A stretch of DNA of 64,000 bases from Eubacteriaceae bacterium (GCA_902363805.1 CABJBF010000001.1:62001-126000); one strand, 5' to 3'. Shown: positions 53,781 to 64,000, counted from the stretch's first letter. Program-made: numbers and translations. Notes: generated by a model not told the origin, from the sequence alone.

Positions 53781-55052
53781 ATGAAAAAAAGAGACAAGAT
53801 ATTGTGTGGAGTTCTTGTCCTTAGCTTAATAATAGGAACGGCAGTGCCGTCTAGAGCTACAATTAAGGACGAAAAAGATAAATTAAATAATTTACAGAAT
53901 CAGCAGGAAGATGTTCAACAGCAGATTAATGATTTGGAAAAATCAAAGGCTGACGCAAAAACATTTATTAATACAGTGGATTCTCAGGTTTCAGCTATTT
54001 CAAAACAAATGTATGACAACGAGAATGAACTTGATAAAACTGAAAATAAAATAAAGAAAAATGAGAAAAAATTAGAGAATGCTCAGACAAGCATAGAGAA
54101 TCAGTATGCTGCGATGAAACTTAGAATACAGTTTATGTATGAAAATGGCGATACACAGATGTTGGATTTGATTTTGTCATCAAAGAGTGTTGGCGATTTT
54201 CTTAATAAGGCAGAATACATATCAGAAATTTCATCATATGACAGAAAAATGTTAAATAAAATGAAAGAGACAAAGCAGGAAATTGCTGATACTCAAGTTG
54301 CGTTAGAAGACAGTAAAACTAATTTAGAGAATTTGCAAACAAAGCTTTCAAAACAAAAGAGCGATTTGCAGATATTGTCTGATGCAAAAGAAAAAGAAAT
54401 GGAAGAATATAATAACCTGATTTCTGCAGGAAAGAAAAACAAAGATAATATAGATGATGAAATCAGCAATCAGAAACAGGTTATTCAGGAAATGGAAAGC
54501 ATTGAAAAGGCAAGAGAAGAGGCAGCTAGAAAAGCAGCACTTGCAGCTCAGAATGCTAATAAAAGTACAGGACAGAGTTCTGCTTCAACAGGAGTAACTA
54601 AGACAAATCCAAATACTGACAGCAATGCAGGAAGTACACAAAATACCGTAAATTCTGCAACAGGATATATTTGGCCTTTGCCTGGATATAGCACAGTATC
54701 ATCTGATTTTGGATACCGTTCAGATCCATTTACAGGCAAACAGTCATATCATTCAGGTATAGACATACCGGCTCCGGCAGGAACAAGAATTGTGGCAGCC
54801 GCATCAGGACAGGTTGCGTGGGCAAACTATAGTACAACAGCAGGAAACTGGATTGGAATAGATCACGGCAATGGTGTATATACTGTATATATGCATTGTT
54901 CTGCATTAATTGTATCAGCAGGACAAAATGTAAGTGCAGGAGACGTTATAGGGCTTGTAGGAACAACAGGTTCGTCAACAGGAAATCATTTGCATTTTAG
55001 TGTACGATTAAATGGGGCATATGTAAGTCCTTGGAATTACGTGAGCAAATAA
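53781..55052 (+). CDS. M23 peptidase with EnvC-type coiled coil
   Basis: I chose the ATG at 53781, 7 bases after AGGAG, giving 423 residues: MKKRDKILCGVLVLSLIIGT is a good signal peptide, while in-frame ATGs at 53718, 53766 and 53775 lie in the leader motif. After the signal comes a long coiled coil (~30-250), a Ser/Asn/Thr linker, then an M23 LytM domain at ~310-420 with SDFGYRSDPFTGKQSYHSGIDIPAPAGTRIVAA (metal His and Asp), HGNGVYTVYMHC and NHLHFSV. It should be an FtsEX-activated peptidoglycan endopeptidase. A leader motif precedes it inside the ftsEX operon. Confidence 0.93.
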   Translation: MKKRDKILCGVLVLSLIIGTAVPSRATIKDEKDKLNNLQNQQEDVQQQINDLEKSKADAKTFINTVDSQVSAISKQMYDNENELDKTENKIKKNEKKLENAQTSIENQYAAMKLRIQFMYENGDTQMLDLILSSKSVGDFLNKAEYISEISSYDRKMLNKMKETKQEIADTQVALEDSKTNLENLQTKLSKQKSDLQILSDAKEKEMEEYNNLISAGKKNKDNIDDEISNQKQVIQEMESIEKAREEAARKAALAAQNANKSTGQSSASTGVTKTNPNTDSNAGSTQNTVNSATGYIWPLPGYSTVSSDFGYRSDPFTGKQSYHSGIDIPAPAGTRIVAAASGQVAWANYSTTAGNWIGIDHGNGVYTVYMHCSALIVSAGQNVSAGDVIGLVGTTGSSTGNHLHFSVRLNGAYVSPWNYVSK

Positions 55053-55060
55053 AGAAAACG

Positions 55061-55100
55061 AAGGCACACTGCTAAGATAAAATAGTGGGTGCCTTTGTTC
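55061..55100 (+). terminator. Terminator after the M23 peptidase
   Basis: AAGGCACACT and AGTGGGTGCCTT pair around a loop, followed by TGTTCTGTT. The stem is strong but the T run is weak. Confidence 0.6.
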
Positions 55101-55151
55101 TGTTATATACGGCAAAAATATAAATAACTATTATAAGGAGACATATAAATT

Positions 55152-56327
55152 ATGAAAAAGAAGAAAGCTGCTAAAATAATAGGCGTAATTTTGGTTGTTG
55201 TGTTTGTATTTGGAGGTGGATTTGCAGCAGGTACAATTTCAACAATAATTAAGACAAATAGCTCAGATAACATTGCATCACAAGTACAGACAAAGATGAA
55301 TTATCTAAATAAATTGATTGATGATTATTATTTGGATTACAATGACAATAAGGATGATGAAAAAATAAAAGACAGTATTTATAAAGGTCTTTTAAATGGA
55401 TTAGATGATCCATATTCTGTGTATTATACAAAAGAAGAATATCAGTCATTGCTTGAAAGTACTAGCGGAAGCTACTGTGGAATAGGTGTTGTTGTTAGCC
55501 AGAATAATGATACGGGAGTAATTACTGCAGTTAGAGTATTTGACGGAGCACCTGGAGATAAAGCGGGTGTTAAAGCTAAGGATATTATATATAAAGTAGA
55601 AGATGAAGAAGTAACCGGTGAAGATTTAAGCTCTGTTGTTGCAAAGATGAAAGGAGATAAAGGAACTAAGGTTAAAGTCACAGTATATCGTCCATCTACA
55701 TCAAAGTACATTGATATGGAAATTGAAAGAGATGAAGTTAATGTTCCTACAATAGAAACAAAAATGTTTGATAATAATATAGGATACATGCAGATAACAG
55801 AATTTGATGAGGTTACATACAATCAGTTTAAAGAGGGCTTGGAAAGTTTAAAGAAGCAGGGAATGAAGTCTATTATTTTTGATGTTAGAGATAATCCGGG
55901 TGGAATGTATAAAACTGTAGTAAATATGTTAGATGATATTTTACCTGAGGGAGTTTTGGTGTACACTGAGGATAAAGATGGCAATAAAGAAGAACAAAAA
56001 TCTGATGCAAATTGCCTTGATATGCCTATGGTAGTTTTACAGAATGAAAACAGTGCCAGTGCAGCAGAGATTTTTGCAGGGGCAATCAAAGATTTTAAGG
56101 CAGGTACAATAATAGGATATACATCATTTGGAAAAGGAATTGTACAGACAATAATGCCATTATCTGACGGTTCGGCAATAAAACTTACGATACAGAGATA
56201 TTTTACACCAAGTGGAGTTAATATTCAGGGAACAGGCATTGAGCCGGATATTAAAGTAGAAGAAAATTCTGAGACAGAAAGAGATGACCAGTTACAAAAA
56301 GCAATAGATACATTGTCAGAAGAATAA
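55152..56327 (+). CDS. ctpA: C-terminal processing peptidase (S41 family)
   Basis: The 391-residue protein has an N-terminal membrane helix (IIGVILVVVFVFGGGFAAG), a PDZ domain at ~100-180 (GIGVVVSQNNDTGVITAVRVFDGAPGDKAGVKAKDII) and the S41 protease core with VFDVRDNPGGM near 245, the Ser in NENSASAAEIFAGAI near 300 and Lys in GYTSFGKGIVQT near 325. It should be membrane-anchored and act outside on other proteins. It follows the M23 gene, matching the ftsE-ftsX-M23-ctp order seen in many Firmicutes. Confidence 0.93.
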   Translation: MKKKKAAKIIGVILVVVFVFGGGFAAGTISTIIKTNSSDNIASQVQTKMNYLNKLIDDYYLDYNDNKDDEKIKDSIYKGLLNGLDDPYSVYYTKEEYQSLLESTSGSYCGIGVVVSQNNDTGVITAVRVFDGAPGDKAGVKAKDIIYKVEDEEVTGEDLSSVVAKMKGDKGTKVKVTVYRPSTSKYIDMEIERDEVNVPTIETKMFDNNIGYMQITEFDEVTYNQFKEGLESLKKQGMKSIIFDVRDNPGGMYKTVVNMLDDILPEGVLVYTEDKDGNKEEQKSDANCLDMPMVVLQNENSASAAEIFAGAIKDFKAGTIIGYTSFGKGIVQTIMPLSDGSAIKLTIQRYFTPSGVNIQGTGIEPDIKVEENSETERDDQLQKAIDTLSEE

Positions 56328-56342
56328 AAAATTGTTAAAAGC

Positions 56343-56382
56343 GTACAGAACAAAAGTTCGATTTTGCTCTGTACTTTTTTTT
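56343..56382 (+). terminator. Terminator after ctpA
   Basis: GTACAGAACAAAA pairs with TTTTGCTCTGTAC with one mismatch around GTTCGA, followed by TTTTTTTT. Confidence 0.85.
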
Positions 56383-56456
56383 GCCTGAATGATATACTAA
56401 TCAGGTAGCAATACTAAGAAGATATCGAATAGAGTAAAAGTTTTATAATGAAATAA

Positions 56457-56593
56457 TATGATGCTAGGGCGAAAGCCTCTATTTGTGAGCAAATAATGCT
56501 ATTTATCAACTCTTTATAAAATTCGTTTGCAGGGCGCCCCCTATTTGTGGGCAAACTCATGTGGACTTAGACCTTTTGACTCTGGCATCACAT
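56457..56593. repeat. Palindromic intergenic element D
   Basis: The ends ATATGATGCTAGGG (56457-56470) and CTCTGGCATCACAT (56580-56593) are inverted repeats of each other. Inside, the string CTCATGTGGACTTAGACCTTTTGACTCTGGCATCA matches element C closely. A further sub-repeat, C(C/T)CTATTTGTGRGCAAA, occurs twice (about 56477-56492 and 56538-56555). It sits upstream of uvrB. The rest of the ctpA-uvrB gap holds no gene. Confidence 0.7.
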
Positions 56594-56626
56594 AAAATAA
56601 GGGGATAAATATAACAGAGGTATTTT

Positions 56627-58603
56627 ATGGATCATTTTGAATTAGTATCAGAATTTAAGCCGACAGGGGATCAGCCCCAGGCAATAGAAGAATTAGTTGA
56701 AGGATTTAAAAAAGGTAATCAGTGTGAAACTTTATTAGGTGTAACAGGTTCAGGTAAGACATTTACAATGGCGAATGTTATACAACAACTTAATAAACCA
56801 ACGCTGATTATTGCTCATAACAAGACTTTGGCAGCTCAGTTATATGGTGAATTTAAAGAATTTTTTCCAAATAATGCAGTAGAATATTTTGTCTCCTATT
56901 ATGATTATTATCAGCCGGAGGCGTATGTGCCAAGTACAGATACTTATATAGAAAAAGATTCGGCAATAAATGATGAAATAGATAAATTAAGACATTCGGC
57001 AACAATGGCTTTGATGGAAAGAAAAGACGTTATTATTATTTCGTCAGTTTCCTGTATTTATGGCTTAGGAGATCCGATTGATTATAAGAATATGGTTGTT
57101 TCCCTAAGACCGGGAATGATTAAGGATAGAGATGAAGTAATAAGAAAATTAATAGAGATACAATATGATCGCAACGATATGGATTTTAAGCGTGGTACTT
57201 TTCGTGTAAGAGGAGATGTTGTTGAGGTATTTCCGGCTTCATATGGCGACACGGCAGTCCGTATAGAATTTTTTGGAGATGAGGTGGACAGGATAACGGA
57301 AATTGATACATTAACAGGTGAAATTAAGAACAGACTGGAACATGTGGCAATTTTCCCTAATTCTCATTATGTTATTCCACCTGAAAAGATGGAAGGCGCG
57401 ATTGCGGCAATTGAGAAGGAACTGGCAGAACAGGTAGCTTATTTTAAGAGTGAGGATAAGCTGATTGAAGCACAAAGAATCGCCGAGCGTACTAATTTTG
57501 ATATGGAAATGCTTAGGGAAACCGGCATTTGCTCAGGCATAGAGAATTATTCAAGACATATGGAAGGATTAGAACCGGGTGCGACACCTCATACATTAAT
57601 GGAATATTTTGGAGATGATTTTCTAATAATAGTAGACGAATCGCATATTACAGTTCCACAGATTAGAGGAATGTATGCAGGCGATCAGTCAAGAAAGACA
57701 ACACTGGTGGATTATGGATTCAGACTTCCATCAGCAAAAGATAACAGACCACTTAATTTTGATGAATTTGAAAGCATGATTGATCAGATTATGTTTGTTT
57801 CGGCAACACCGGGAGAATACGAGAGCCAGCATGAGTTATTAAGAGCACAACAGGTTATCAGACCTACAGGTCTTTTGGATCCTGAGGTTGAAGTGAGACC
57901 GGTTGCAGGGCAGATAGATGATTTAATTTCTGAAATTAATAAAGAAGTAGAAAAGAAGAATAAAATATTAGTTACTACTTTGACTAAGAGGATGGCAGAG
58001 GATTTGACTGACTATATGAAGGAAGTTGGAATCAGGGTTAAATACCTTCATTCGGACATAGATACATTGGAGCGAGCAGAAATTATAAGAAATATGAGAC
58101 TTGACCAATTTGATGTACTTGTAGGAATTAACCTTTTAAGGGAAGGTCTTGATATTCCTGAAATTGCCTTGGTAGCGATACTTGATGCAGACAAGGAAGG
58201 ATTTTTAAGATCTGAGACGTCACTTATTCAGACGATAGGTCGTGCAGCAAGAAATGCAGAAGGACATGTAATCATGTATGCGGACAAGATTACAGATTCA
58301 ATGAGGGTTGCCATAGATGAGACAAATCGTCGTAGAGATATACAGATGAAGTACAATAAGGAGCATGGAATTACGCCAAAAACTATTATTAAAGCAGTGC
58401 GTGACCTTATTAGTATTTCAAAAGAAGTGGACAAGAAGATTAATGATATTGAGAAAGATCCGGAATCAATGGATCCAAAGGAAATTCGCAAATTGATAGA
58501 TAAGCTGACAAAGAAAATGCAGAAGGCAGCAGCTGATTTTGATTTTGAGTCAGCAATAGAATTTAGAGATAAGATAGCAGATTTGCGAAAATATTTGAAT
58601 TAA
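56627..58603 (+). CDS. uvrB: Excinuclease ABC subunit B
   Basis: The 658-residue length is standard. Walker [16 protein letters not shown] is near residue 37, the beta-hairpin [22 protein letters not shown] near 90, helicase motif DESHI near 336, [15 protein letters not shown] near 500 and the C-terminal UVR domain ([22 protein letters not shown]) that contacts UvrC. It verifies DNA damage in nucleotide excision repair. It is followed by uvrA on the same strand with a 128-base gap. Confidence 0.97.
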   Translation: MDHFELVSEFKPTGDQPQAIEELVEGFKKGNQCETLLGVTGSGKTFTMANVIQQLNKPTLIIAHNKTLAAQLYGEFKEFFPNNAVEYFVSYYDYYQPEAYVPSTDTYIEKDSAINDEIDKLRHSATMALMERKDVIIISSVSCIYGLGDPIDYKNMVVSLRPGMIKDRDEVIRKLIEIQYDRNDMDFKRGTFRVRGDVVEVFPASYGDTAVRIEFFGDEVDRITEIDTLTGEIKNRLEHVAIFPNSHYVIPPEKMEGAIAAIEKELAEQVAYFKSEDKLIEAQRIAERTNFDMEMLRETGICSGIENYSRHMEGLEPGATPHTLMEYFGDDFLIIVDESHITVPQIRGMYAGDQSRKTTLVDYGFRLPSAKDNRPLNFDEFESMIDQIMFVSATPGEYESQHELLRAQQVIRPTGLLDPEVEVRPVAGQIDDLISEINKEVEKKNKILVTTLTKRMAEDLTDYMKEVGIRVKYLHSDIDTLERAEIIRNMRLDQFDVLVGINLLREGLDIPEIALVAILDADKEGFLRSETSLIQTIGRAARNAEGHVIMYADKITDSMRVAIDETNRRRDIQMKYNKEHGITPKTIIKAVRDLISISKEVDKKINDIEKDPESMDPKEIRKLIDKLTKKMQKAAADFDFESAIEFRDKIADLRKYLN

Positions 58604-58731
58604 ACAGATTTGAATATTGGCATAGTGTAAGAGGTTTGAGAGAAAATATAATTATAATAATTGTAGTGAATTTACAGCTTGTTATTTTTAATTAATATTC
58701 AGAACACCCTGCATGTAGAGAGGACAGACAA

Positions 58732-61572
58732 TTGGATAATAAAAAATATATAAAAATCAGAGGTGCAGCAGAGCACAATTTAAAAAATATAGATATAGAT
58801 ATTCCAAGAGATGAATTTGTCGTATTGACAGGTCTTAGTGGCTCAGGTAAATCGTCTCTTGCATTTGATACAATTTATGCTGAGGGGCAGAGAAGATATA
58901 TGGAATCATTATCTTCTTATGCAAGACAATTCCTAGGACAGATGGAAAAACCACAGGTAGAAAGTTTAGAAGGACTTCCTCCGGCAATTTCAATAGACCA
59001 GAAGTCAACAAATAGAAATCCACGTTCTACAGTTGGAACTGTTACGGAAATATATGACTATTTAAGACTTTTATTTGCGAGAGCAGGTATTCCGCATTGC
59101 CCAAAATGTGGCCGCGAAATAAAAAAACAGACTGTTGATGAAATGGTGGATAAGATAATGGCACTTCCTGAAAGAACAAAGATTCAGGTTCTTGCACCAG
59201 TTGTTAGAGGAAGAAAAGGACGCCATGAAAAAGTGCTTGAAGGAGCGAAAAGAAGTGGATATGTACGTGTTCGTGTAGATGGAAATATGTACGAACTAAC
59301 AGAAGACATAACATTAGATAAGAATATAAAGCATAATATTGAAATAGTTGTAGATAGACTTGCAATTAGAGAAGGAATGGAAAAGAGACTTAATGACTCT
59401 ATTGATAATGCGCTTAAATTAGCAGATGGTTTAATGATTATCGATGTAATTGATGGAGAACCAATGACGTTTAGTCAGCATTTTTCATGCCCGGATTGTG
59501 GAATTAGTATTGATGAAATTCAGCCGAGAAGTTTTTCGTTTAATAATCCGTTTGGTGCGTGTCCTGATTGTTATGGATTAGGATATAAGATGGAGTTTGA
59601 TGAGGATTTAATGATTCCTGACAAAAGTTTAAGTATTAATCAGGGAGCGATAGTTGTTCTTGGGTGGCAGAGTGTAAATGATGGTAAGAGCTTTGCGAAT
59701 GCTATTATTAAGGCTTTAGGCAAAAAATATAATTTTGATTTAGATACACCGTTTGAAGACTATCCACAGGAAATTCATGATATTTTGATACATGGAACAA
59801 ATGGAGTTTCCGTGCCTGTTCATTATAGAGGACAGCGTGGAGAAGGTGTTTATGATATTGCATTTGAGGGACTTATAAGAAATGTTGAAAGACGATATAG
59901 AGAAACAAGTGCAGAATCAACAAAGGCAGAATATGAGACATACATGAGAATTACACCGTGTAAGAATTGTGGCGGACAAAGATTAAAGAAAGAATCGCTT
60001 GCTGTAACAATTGCAGATAAGAATATTTATGAGATGACAGAAATGCCTGTTAGGGATTTAAGAGAGTTTTTGGAAAATGTTGAACTGTCAGAAATGCAAC
60101 ATAAAATCGGCGATGAAATTCTTAAAGAAATAAAGGGAAGACTCAAGTTTTTGGTTGATGTAGGATTGGACTATTTAAGTCTTTCAAGAGCAACGGGAAC
60201 ATTATCCGGTGGAGAAGCTCAGAGAATACGTCTTGCAACCCAGATAGGGTCAGGGCTTGTTGGAGTCGCTTATATATTAGACGAACCAAGTATCGGTCTT
60301 CATCAGAATGACAATGATAAGTTACTTGCAACACTTAAACATTTGCGTGATTTGGGTAATTCATTGATAGTAGTTGAGCATGACGAAGATACAATGAGAG
60401 CAGCAGATTTCATAGTAGATATAGGTCCGGGAGCAGGAGCCCACGGAGGTGAAGTTATAGCTACCGGAACGGCTGAAGATATTATGAAGAATCCAAACTC
60501 AATTACAGGAAAATACTTAAGTGGTGAAATAAAGATTCCTGTTCCAAAAACAAGAAGAAAACCGACAGGTTGGCTTAAAATCGTTGGAGCAAAGGAAAAT
60601 AATTTAAAAAATATAAATGTAAAAATTCCTACAGGAGTGCTTACATGTGTAACAGGTGTTTCAGGTTCAGGTAAGAGTTCACTTGTAAATGAAATTTTAT
60701 ATAAATCTCTTGCAAAACAGTTAAACAGAGCAAGATATATTCCCGGAAAGCATAAGACAATAGAGGGAGTAGAGCAGTTAGATAAAATTATTGATATTGA
60801 TCAGTCTCCAATAGGAAGAACTCCACGTTCTAATCCGGCAACTTATACAGGGGTATTTGACACTATTAGAGATTTATTTGCAAATACAATGGATGCTAAG
60901 GAGCGAGGTTACAAGAAAGGTCGTTTTAGTTTTAATGTTAAAGGCGGCCGTTGTGAAGCTTGTTCAGGTGATGGTATTTTAAAGGTAGAAATGCATTTTC
61001 TTCCAGATGTTTATGTGCCATGTGAAGTATGTGGTGGAAAGAGATATAATCGTGAAACATTAGAGGTTAAGTATAAAGGAAAGAGCATATACGATGTACT
61101 TGATATGACAGTTGAGGAGGCATTGGACTTTTTCAAAAATGTACCAAAAATTCATAACAAGATACAGACTTTATACGATGTTGGATTGTCATACATTAAA
61201 TTAGGACAGCCATCAACTACATTATCCGGTGGAGAAGCTCAGAGAATTAAACTTGCTACAGAATTAAGTAAAAGAAGTACGGGAAGAACAATTTATGTAC
61301 TTGATGAACCTACAACAGGACTTCATTTTGCAGATGTACACAAGTTAGTAGAAATTCTACAAAGGCTTGCAGCCGAAGGAAACACGGTAGTTGTAATAGA
61401 GCATAATCTTGATGTTATTAAAACCGCAGATTATATTATTGACATGGGTCCTGATGGAGGAGACAGAGGTGGAACTGTTGTAGTTTCGGGAACTCCTGAG
61501 GAGGTAGCAAAACACCCTACATCTTATACTGCAAAATACGTAAAACAGTATTTGGAAAAAGACAAAAAATAA
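58732..61572 (+). CDS. uvrA: Excinuclease ABC subunit A
   Basis: The 946-residue protein is standard length, with two ABC modules: Walker [15 protein letters not shown] near residue 33 and [15 protein letters not shown] near 640, signatures [16 protein letters not shown] near 487 and [17 protein letters not shown] near 826, and zinc-finger Cys pairs ([11 protein letters not shown] near 122, CPDCG near 255, CEACSGDG near 742, CEVCGGKRY). It recognises damage with UvrB. The TTG start has GAGAGGACAG before it. It ends in DKK. Confidence 0.97.
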   Translation: MDNKKYIKIRGAAEHNLKNIDIDIPRDEFVVLTGLSGSGKSSLAFDTIYAEGQRRYMESLSSYARQFLGQMEKPQVESLEGLPPAISIDQKSTNRNPRSTVGTVTEIYDYLRLLFARAGIPHCPKCGREIKKQTVDEMVDKIMALPERTKIQVLAPVVRGRKGRHEKVLEGAKRSGYVRVRVDGNMYELTEDITLDKNIKHNIEIVVDRLAIREGMEKRLNDSIDNALKLADGLMIIDVIDGEPMTFSQHFSCPDCGISIDEIQPRSFSFNNPFGACPDCYGLGYKMEFDEDLMIPDKSLSINQGAIVVLGWQSVNDGKSFANAIIKALGKKYNFDLDTPFEDYPQEIHDILIHGTNGVSVPVHYRGQRGEGVYDIAFEGLIRNVERRYRETSAESTKAEYETYMRITPCKNCGGQRLKKESLAVTIADKNIYEMTEMPVRDLREFLENVELSEMQHKIGDEILKEIKGRLKFLVDVGLDYLSLSRATGTLSGGEAQRIRLATQIGSGLVGVAYILDEPSIGLHQNDNDKLLATLKHLRDLGNSLIVVEHDEDTMRAADFIVDIGPGAGAHGGEVIATGTAEDIMKNPNSITGKYLSGEIKIPVPKTRRKPTGWLKIVGAKENNLKNINVKIPTGVLTCVTGVSGSGKSSLVNEILYKSLAKQLNRARYIPGKHKTIEGVEQLDKIIDIDQSPIGRTPRSNPATYTGVFDTIRDLFANTMDAKERGYKKGRFSFNVKGGRCEACSGDGILKVEMHFLPDVYVPCEVCGGKRYNRETLEVKYKGKSIYDVLDMTVEEALDFFKNVPKIHNKIQTLYDVGLSYIKLGQPSTTLSGGEAQRIKLATELSKRSTGRTIYVLDEPTTGLHFADVHKLVEILQRLAAEGNTVVVIEHNLDVIKTADYIIDMGPDGGDRGGTVVVSGTPEEVAKHPTSYTAKYVKQYLEKDKK

Positions 61573-61699
61573 TAAAGTTGACATTTTAAAATATTGTGTA
61601 TTTTTCATAAAAAACAGGAAAATAAAAAGGGTTTAAAAAGGCCAAAAACAGCAATGGTTACAAAGATTAAAAACATGTTTTTAAACCCTTTAAAACTGC

Positions 61700-62291
61700 A
61701 TAAAAATGTGCTAGATTATAGTTACAAGTTAAAGGAAAAGTACATTAAAACTTAATAAGAAATTAATACCGTAAGGCTTCTAAAAATTATCATTAGAACG
61801 TGTCATGAGATGAAAATTAAGTAAGTATCCAAGAGGAATGTTTAATGGGAAAAAGTCCTATAGGAGAAAACGAGAGACTCCAATATTTATTTAATCCGTA
61901 CTAGGAAAACAGAACAATTGGAATCGAGTGAATATTAGTCAAATATAGGTAAGAAAGGAGTTACCGGATTATCTACATAAGGTACAACGGATCGGAAGAG
62001 TTGTAAGAAGAGAGTGGATTGAAGGATGGTTATTAATCTCCAAGTGGCAACGTTGTTACAGAGATTTGAAAGATAACATCCTTATATATGTAGATATATT
62101 AAATTATTTGCAGATGGTATTTTTGAAACACGATTTTGATTAGGTATGATAAATCGAAAGTAAAGTAAGGGAGTATAGTTTCATATAAGATTAATGATTA
62201 ATGAAGTTTGATCTGCAGCTAATGAATCAATTTTAGAAGTAAGGTATTTAAATACGAGCACCTGATATTAATAAATGTCAGGTGCTTTGTT
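61700..62291 (+). ncRNA. Candidate structured noncoding RNA (unknown class)
   Basis: The segment is ORF-free yet rich in long-range pairing. TAATCCG near 61890 pairs with CGGATTA near 61967. A 62-base arm at 62022-62083 is built from AAGGATG-TTAT with ATAA-CATCCTT, then AATCTC/GAGATT, with a terminal GGCAAC/GTTGTT loop. GGAG-AAAACGAGAGA-CTCC occurs near 61863. ACAAC...GTTGT near 61984 pairs. It ends in AGCACCTGA/TCAGGTGCT-TTGTT, a terminator at 62257-62291. I do not see RNase P, tmRNA, SRP or T-box signatures. The 5' end and promoter are not defined. Confidence 0.45.
62257..62291 (+). terminator. Terminator at the end of the candidate noncoding RNA
   Basis: AGCACCTGA (62257-62265) pairs perfectly with TCAGGTGCT (62278-62286), followed by TTGTTAATTT. 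There is no upstream gene within 680 bases, so it implies a transcript of its own. Confidence 0.75.
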
Positions 62292-62450
62292 AATTTAAGA
62301 AAAGATTTATATTGTTATGGTTTTAACAATAGCCTACTTGTTTTAATATTAAAAATAATGTAGAATTGTTAATGATTTGAGAAAAATACAATTAATGATA
62401 TTAATAGCATTTATCGTATTTTACAATAAATTGGTTAAAGCCATTATAGG

Positions 62451-62538
62451 AGAAAACAAAATGAATAAAGCTCAGTTTTAATAAATGTTTTCGAAAATTA
62501 GCCAACGATTCAAGTGGAAACACATATTAATTAGGAGG
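62451..62538 (+). promoter_or_regulatory. Conserved leader-RNA motif, copy 3, with leader ORF MNKAQF
   Basis: GAAAAC (62452-62457) pairs with GTTTTC (62487-62492), a compensating change from GGAAAC/GTTTCC in the other copies. A leader ORF, ATG at 62461 to TAA at 62481, encodes MNKAQF and has GGAG before it. After the stem come CGAAAATTAGCC, CCA/TGG pairing, AACACATAT and AGGAGG, just before guaA. Purine riboswitch core motifs are absent, so it is not that class. Confidence 0.68.
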
Positions 62539-62545
62539 AATTATA

Positions 62546-64000
62546 GTGAAGAAAGAATTAGTAATCGTACTTGATTTTGGTGGCCAGTATAATCAGCTGG
62601 TTGCAAGACGAGTTCGTGAATGCAATGTATATTGTGAGATTTATTCTTATAAGACTGACATTGAAAAAATAAAAGCTATGAATCCAAAGGGAATTATTTT
62701 AACCGGAGGACCTAATAGTTGTTATGAAGCTGATTCTCCAACATATTCAAAGGAATTATTTGAAATGGGAGTTCCTGTTTTAGGACTTTGCTACGGAGCA
62801 CAGCTTATGATGCATGTTTTAGGAGGAAAGGTAGAACGTGCAGACGTTCGCGAGTACGGTAAAACAGAAGTAATCGTAAATAAAACAAATTCACAGATAT
62901 TTGAAGGCGTTTCGCCTAAAACAATTTGTTGGATGAGTCATTTTGATTATATATCAAAGGTAGCACCTGGATTTGAAATATCATCTCATACAAAGGACTG
63001 CCCTTGTGCATCAGCAGAAAATGCAGATAAGAAACTTTATGCAATACAGTTCCATCCTGAAGTACTTCATACACAGGAAGGAACAAAGATGCTTTACAAT
63101 TTTGTTCGTGGAGTATGCCAATGCTCAGGTGAATGGAGAATGGATTCATTTGTAGAGGAATCAATTAAGGCAATCCGCGAAAAAGTTGGAGACGGAAAAG
63201 TATTGTGCGCATTATCAGGTGGTGTAGATTCATCTGTTGCAGCAGTAATGCTTTCAAAAGCAATTGGAAAACAGCTTACATGTGTATTTGTAGACCACGG
63301 TTTACTTCGTAAAAATGAAGGAGATGAAGTAGAAGCTGTATTTGGTCCTGATGGTCCATATGACTTAAACTTTATTCGTGTAAATGCACAGGAACGTTAC
63401 TATAGCAAATTAGCAGGAGTAACTGAACCTGAAAAGAAGCGTAAAATTATCGGAGAAGAATTTATCCGTGTATTTGAAGAAGAAGCAAAGAAAATCGGAG
63501 CAGTAGACTTTCTAGTACAGGGAACAATTTATCCTGACGTTGTAGAAAGTGGATTGGGTGGAGAATCAGCAGTAATCAAGTCACATCACAATGTAGGAGG
63601 ATTACCTGATTGCGTAGATTTTAAAGAAATAATCGAACCACTCCGTGACTTGTTTAAGGACGAAGTAAGAAAAGCCGGCTTAGAAATGGGCATACCTGAT
63701 TATCTTGTATACCGCCAGCCATTCCCGGGACCGGGACTTGGAATCCGTATCATCGGTGAAGTAACAGCCGAGAAAGTTAAAATGGTACAGGATGCAGACG
63801 CAATTTACCGCGAGGAAATTGCAAATGCCGGATTGGACAAAACAATCGGACAGTATTTTGTAGCGCTCACAAACATGCGAAGCGTAGGTGTAATGGGTGA
63901 TGAAAGAACATATGACTACGCCATTGCACTCCGTGCAGTAAATACTGTAGATTTTATGACAGCAGAAGCTGCAGAAATACCTTACGAAGTATTATCAAAG
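62546..64000 (+). CDS. guaA: GMP synthase (glutamine-hydrolysing), 3' end outside window
   Basis: The first 485 residues of a protein of about 510 are in the window. The GATase domain has [15 protein letters not shown] at the start, the catalytic Cys in [12 protein letters not shown] near 77, and [13 protein letters not shown] with the His and Glu. The ATP-pyrophosphatase domain has [15 protein letters not shown] near 223. The C-terminal dimer domain includes [17 protein letters not shown]. It converts XMP, ATP and glutamine to GMP. The start is GTG after TTAGGAGG, and leader motif copy 3 lies in the 5' leader, so this gene is probably controlled at RNA level. Confidence 0.96.
   Translation, partial: MKKELVIVLDFGGQYNQLVARRVRECNVYCEIYSYKTDIEKIKAMNPKGIILTGGPNSCYEADSPTYSKELFEMGVPVLGLCYGAQLMMHVLGGKVERADVREYGKTEVIVNKTNSQIFEGVSPKTICWMSHFDYISKVAPGFEISSHTKDCPCASAENADKKLYAIQFHPEVLHTQEGTKMLYNFVRGVCQCSGEWRMDSFVEESIKAIREKVGDGKVLCALSGGVDSSVAAVMLSKAIGKQLTCVFVDHGLLRKNEGDEVEAVFGPDGPYDLNFIRVNAQERYYSKLAGVTEPEKKRKIIGEEFIRVFEEEAKKIGAVDFLVQGTIYPDVVESGLGGESAVIKSHHNVGGLPDCVDFKEIIEPLRDLFKDEVRKAGLEMGIPDYLVYRQPFPGPGLGIRIIGEVTAEKVKMVQDADAIYREEIANAGLDKTIGQYFVALTNMRSVGVMGDERTYDYAIALRAVNTVDFMTAEAAEIPYEVLSK

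Larger units (their letters stand above)
61573..62545. other. Long intergenic region between uvrA and guaA
   Basis: There is no credible ORF in ~970 bases. From left to right it holds: a TTGACA string at 61578 without a good -10; a 14-bp inverted repeat (AAAGGGTTTAAAAA at 61626-61639 with its complement at 61678-61691) that lacks a T run after it; a ~590-base segment with extensive local complementarity ending in a terminator (the candidate noncoding RNA); then ~160 AT-rich bases and leader motif copy 3 before guaA. Confidence 0.8.

Noticed and set aside
61626..61691. Inverted repeat after uvrA as its terminator
   Set aside because: The 14-bp stem is perfect, but it is followed by TAAAACTG rather than a T run and has a 38-base loop, so I left it as an unassigned structure.
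62395..62546. Purine riboswitch before guaA
   Set aside because: The conserved TATA..., hairpin loops and CTAC core of that class are absent; the leader instead matches the new three-copy motif.

Overview
The window is an AT-rich (roughly one third G+C by eye), low-GC Gram-positive chromosome segment with no phage, plasmid, rRNA or tRNA genes that I could see. Gene content points to an anaerobic Clostridia, most likely a Lachnospiraceae: Spo0A, an 8-Fe clostridial ferredoxin, gdpP-rplI-dnaB synteny, a monoderm tad pilus locus, teichoic-acid-type glycerophosphotransferases, and secreted proteins with TTE/TTxPE linkers and FnIII/Ig-like domains. I do not claim a species.

Layout. 1-10,040: cell-surface polymer region, with three CDP-glycerol glycerophosphotransferase-type enzymes (one cut by the window edge, one fused to a GT4 glycosyltransferase), two secreted proteins (Ig-like; BspA-type leucine-rich repeat) and a TagGH-type exporter. 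10,060-13,680: TSCPD protein, MTA/SAH nucleosidase, an unknown membrane protein and glucose-6-phosphate isomerase. 14,420-18,390: gdpP, rplI and dnaB (c-di-AMP turnover, ribosome, replication). 18,690-27,560: a MerR-like protein, then a tad operon (prepilin peptidase, Flp pilin, TadE, CpaB, TadZ, TadA, TadB, TadC) followed by DUF192 and a DivIVA-like coiled-coil protein. 27,676-30,571: a decayed ISL3 transposase, a ferredoxin, an XRE/S24-like regulator and a Spo0A homologue. 30,787-40,334: a two-component system, mutS2, yhaM, rlmCD-type methyltransferase and a SulP transporter. 40,475-48,314: secreted and surface proteins, asparaginase, a ComEC-like hydrolase, L,D-transpeptidase and acyl-ACP thioesterase. 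48,564-61,572: S1 protein, MsmK-type ATPase, CdaR-type regulator, ftsE-ftsX-M23 peptidase-ctp cell-wall block, then uvrB-uvrA. The window ends inside guaA, preceded by a roughly 1-kb gap without a gene.

Most notable: (1) a conserved leader-RNA motif present three times, before an unknown membrane protein, the FtsEX-linked M23 peptidase and guaA. It has a compensating outer stem (GGAAAC/GTTTCC versus GAAAAC/GTTTTC), and two copies carry tiny leader ORFs. I do not recognise it as a known riboswitch class. (2) A Spo0A whose phospho-acceptor aspartate is glutamate (residue 56) while its DNA-binding domain is intact. (3) A candidate structured noncoding RNA at about 61,700-62,291 with its own terminator-like end. 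(4) At least four small palindromic intergenic elements sharing GATGCC-like ends, which look like a MITE/REP-type family. (5) Several local repeats: four 35-bp units before pgi, in-frame repeats inside asparaginase, and an 18-kb-region direct repeat with an attenuator-like hairpin before the MerR-like gene.

All functions are read from motifs and family knowledge. No database search was possible.
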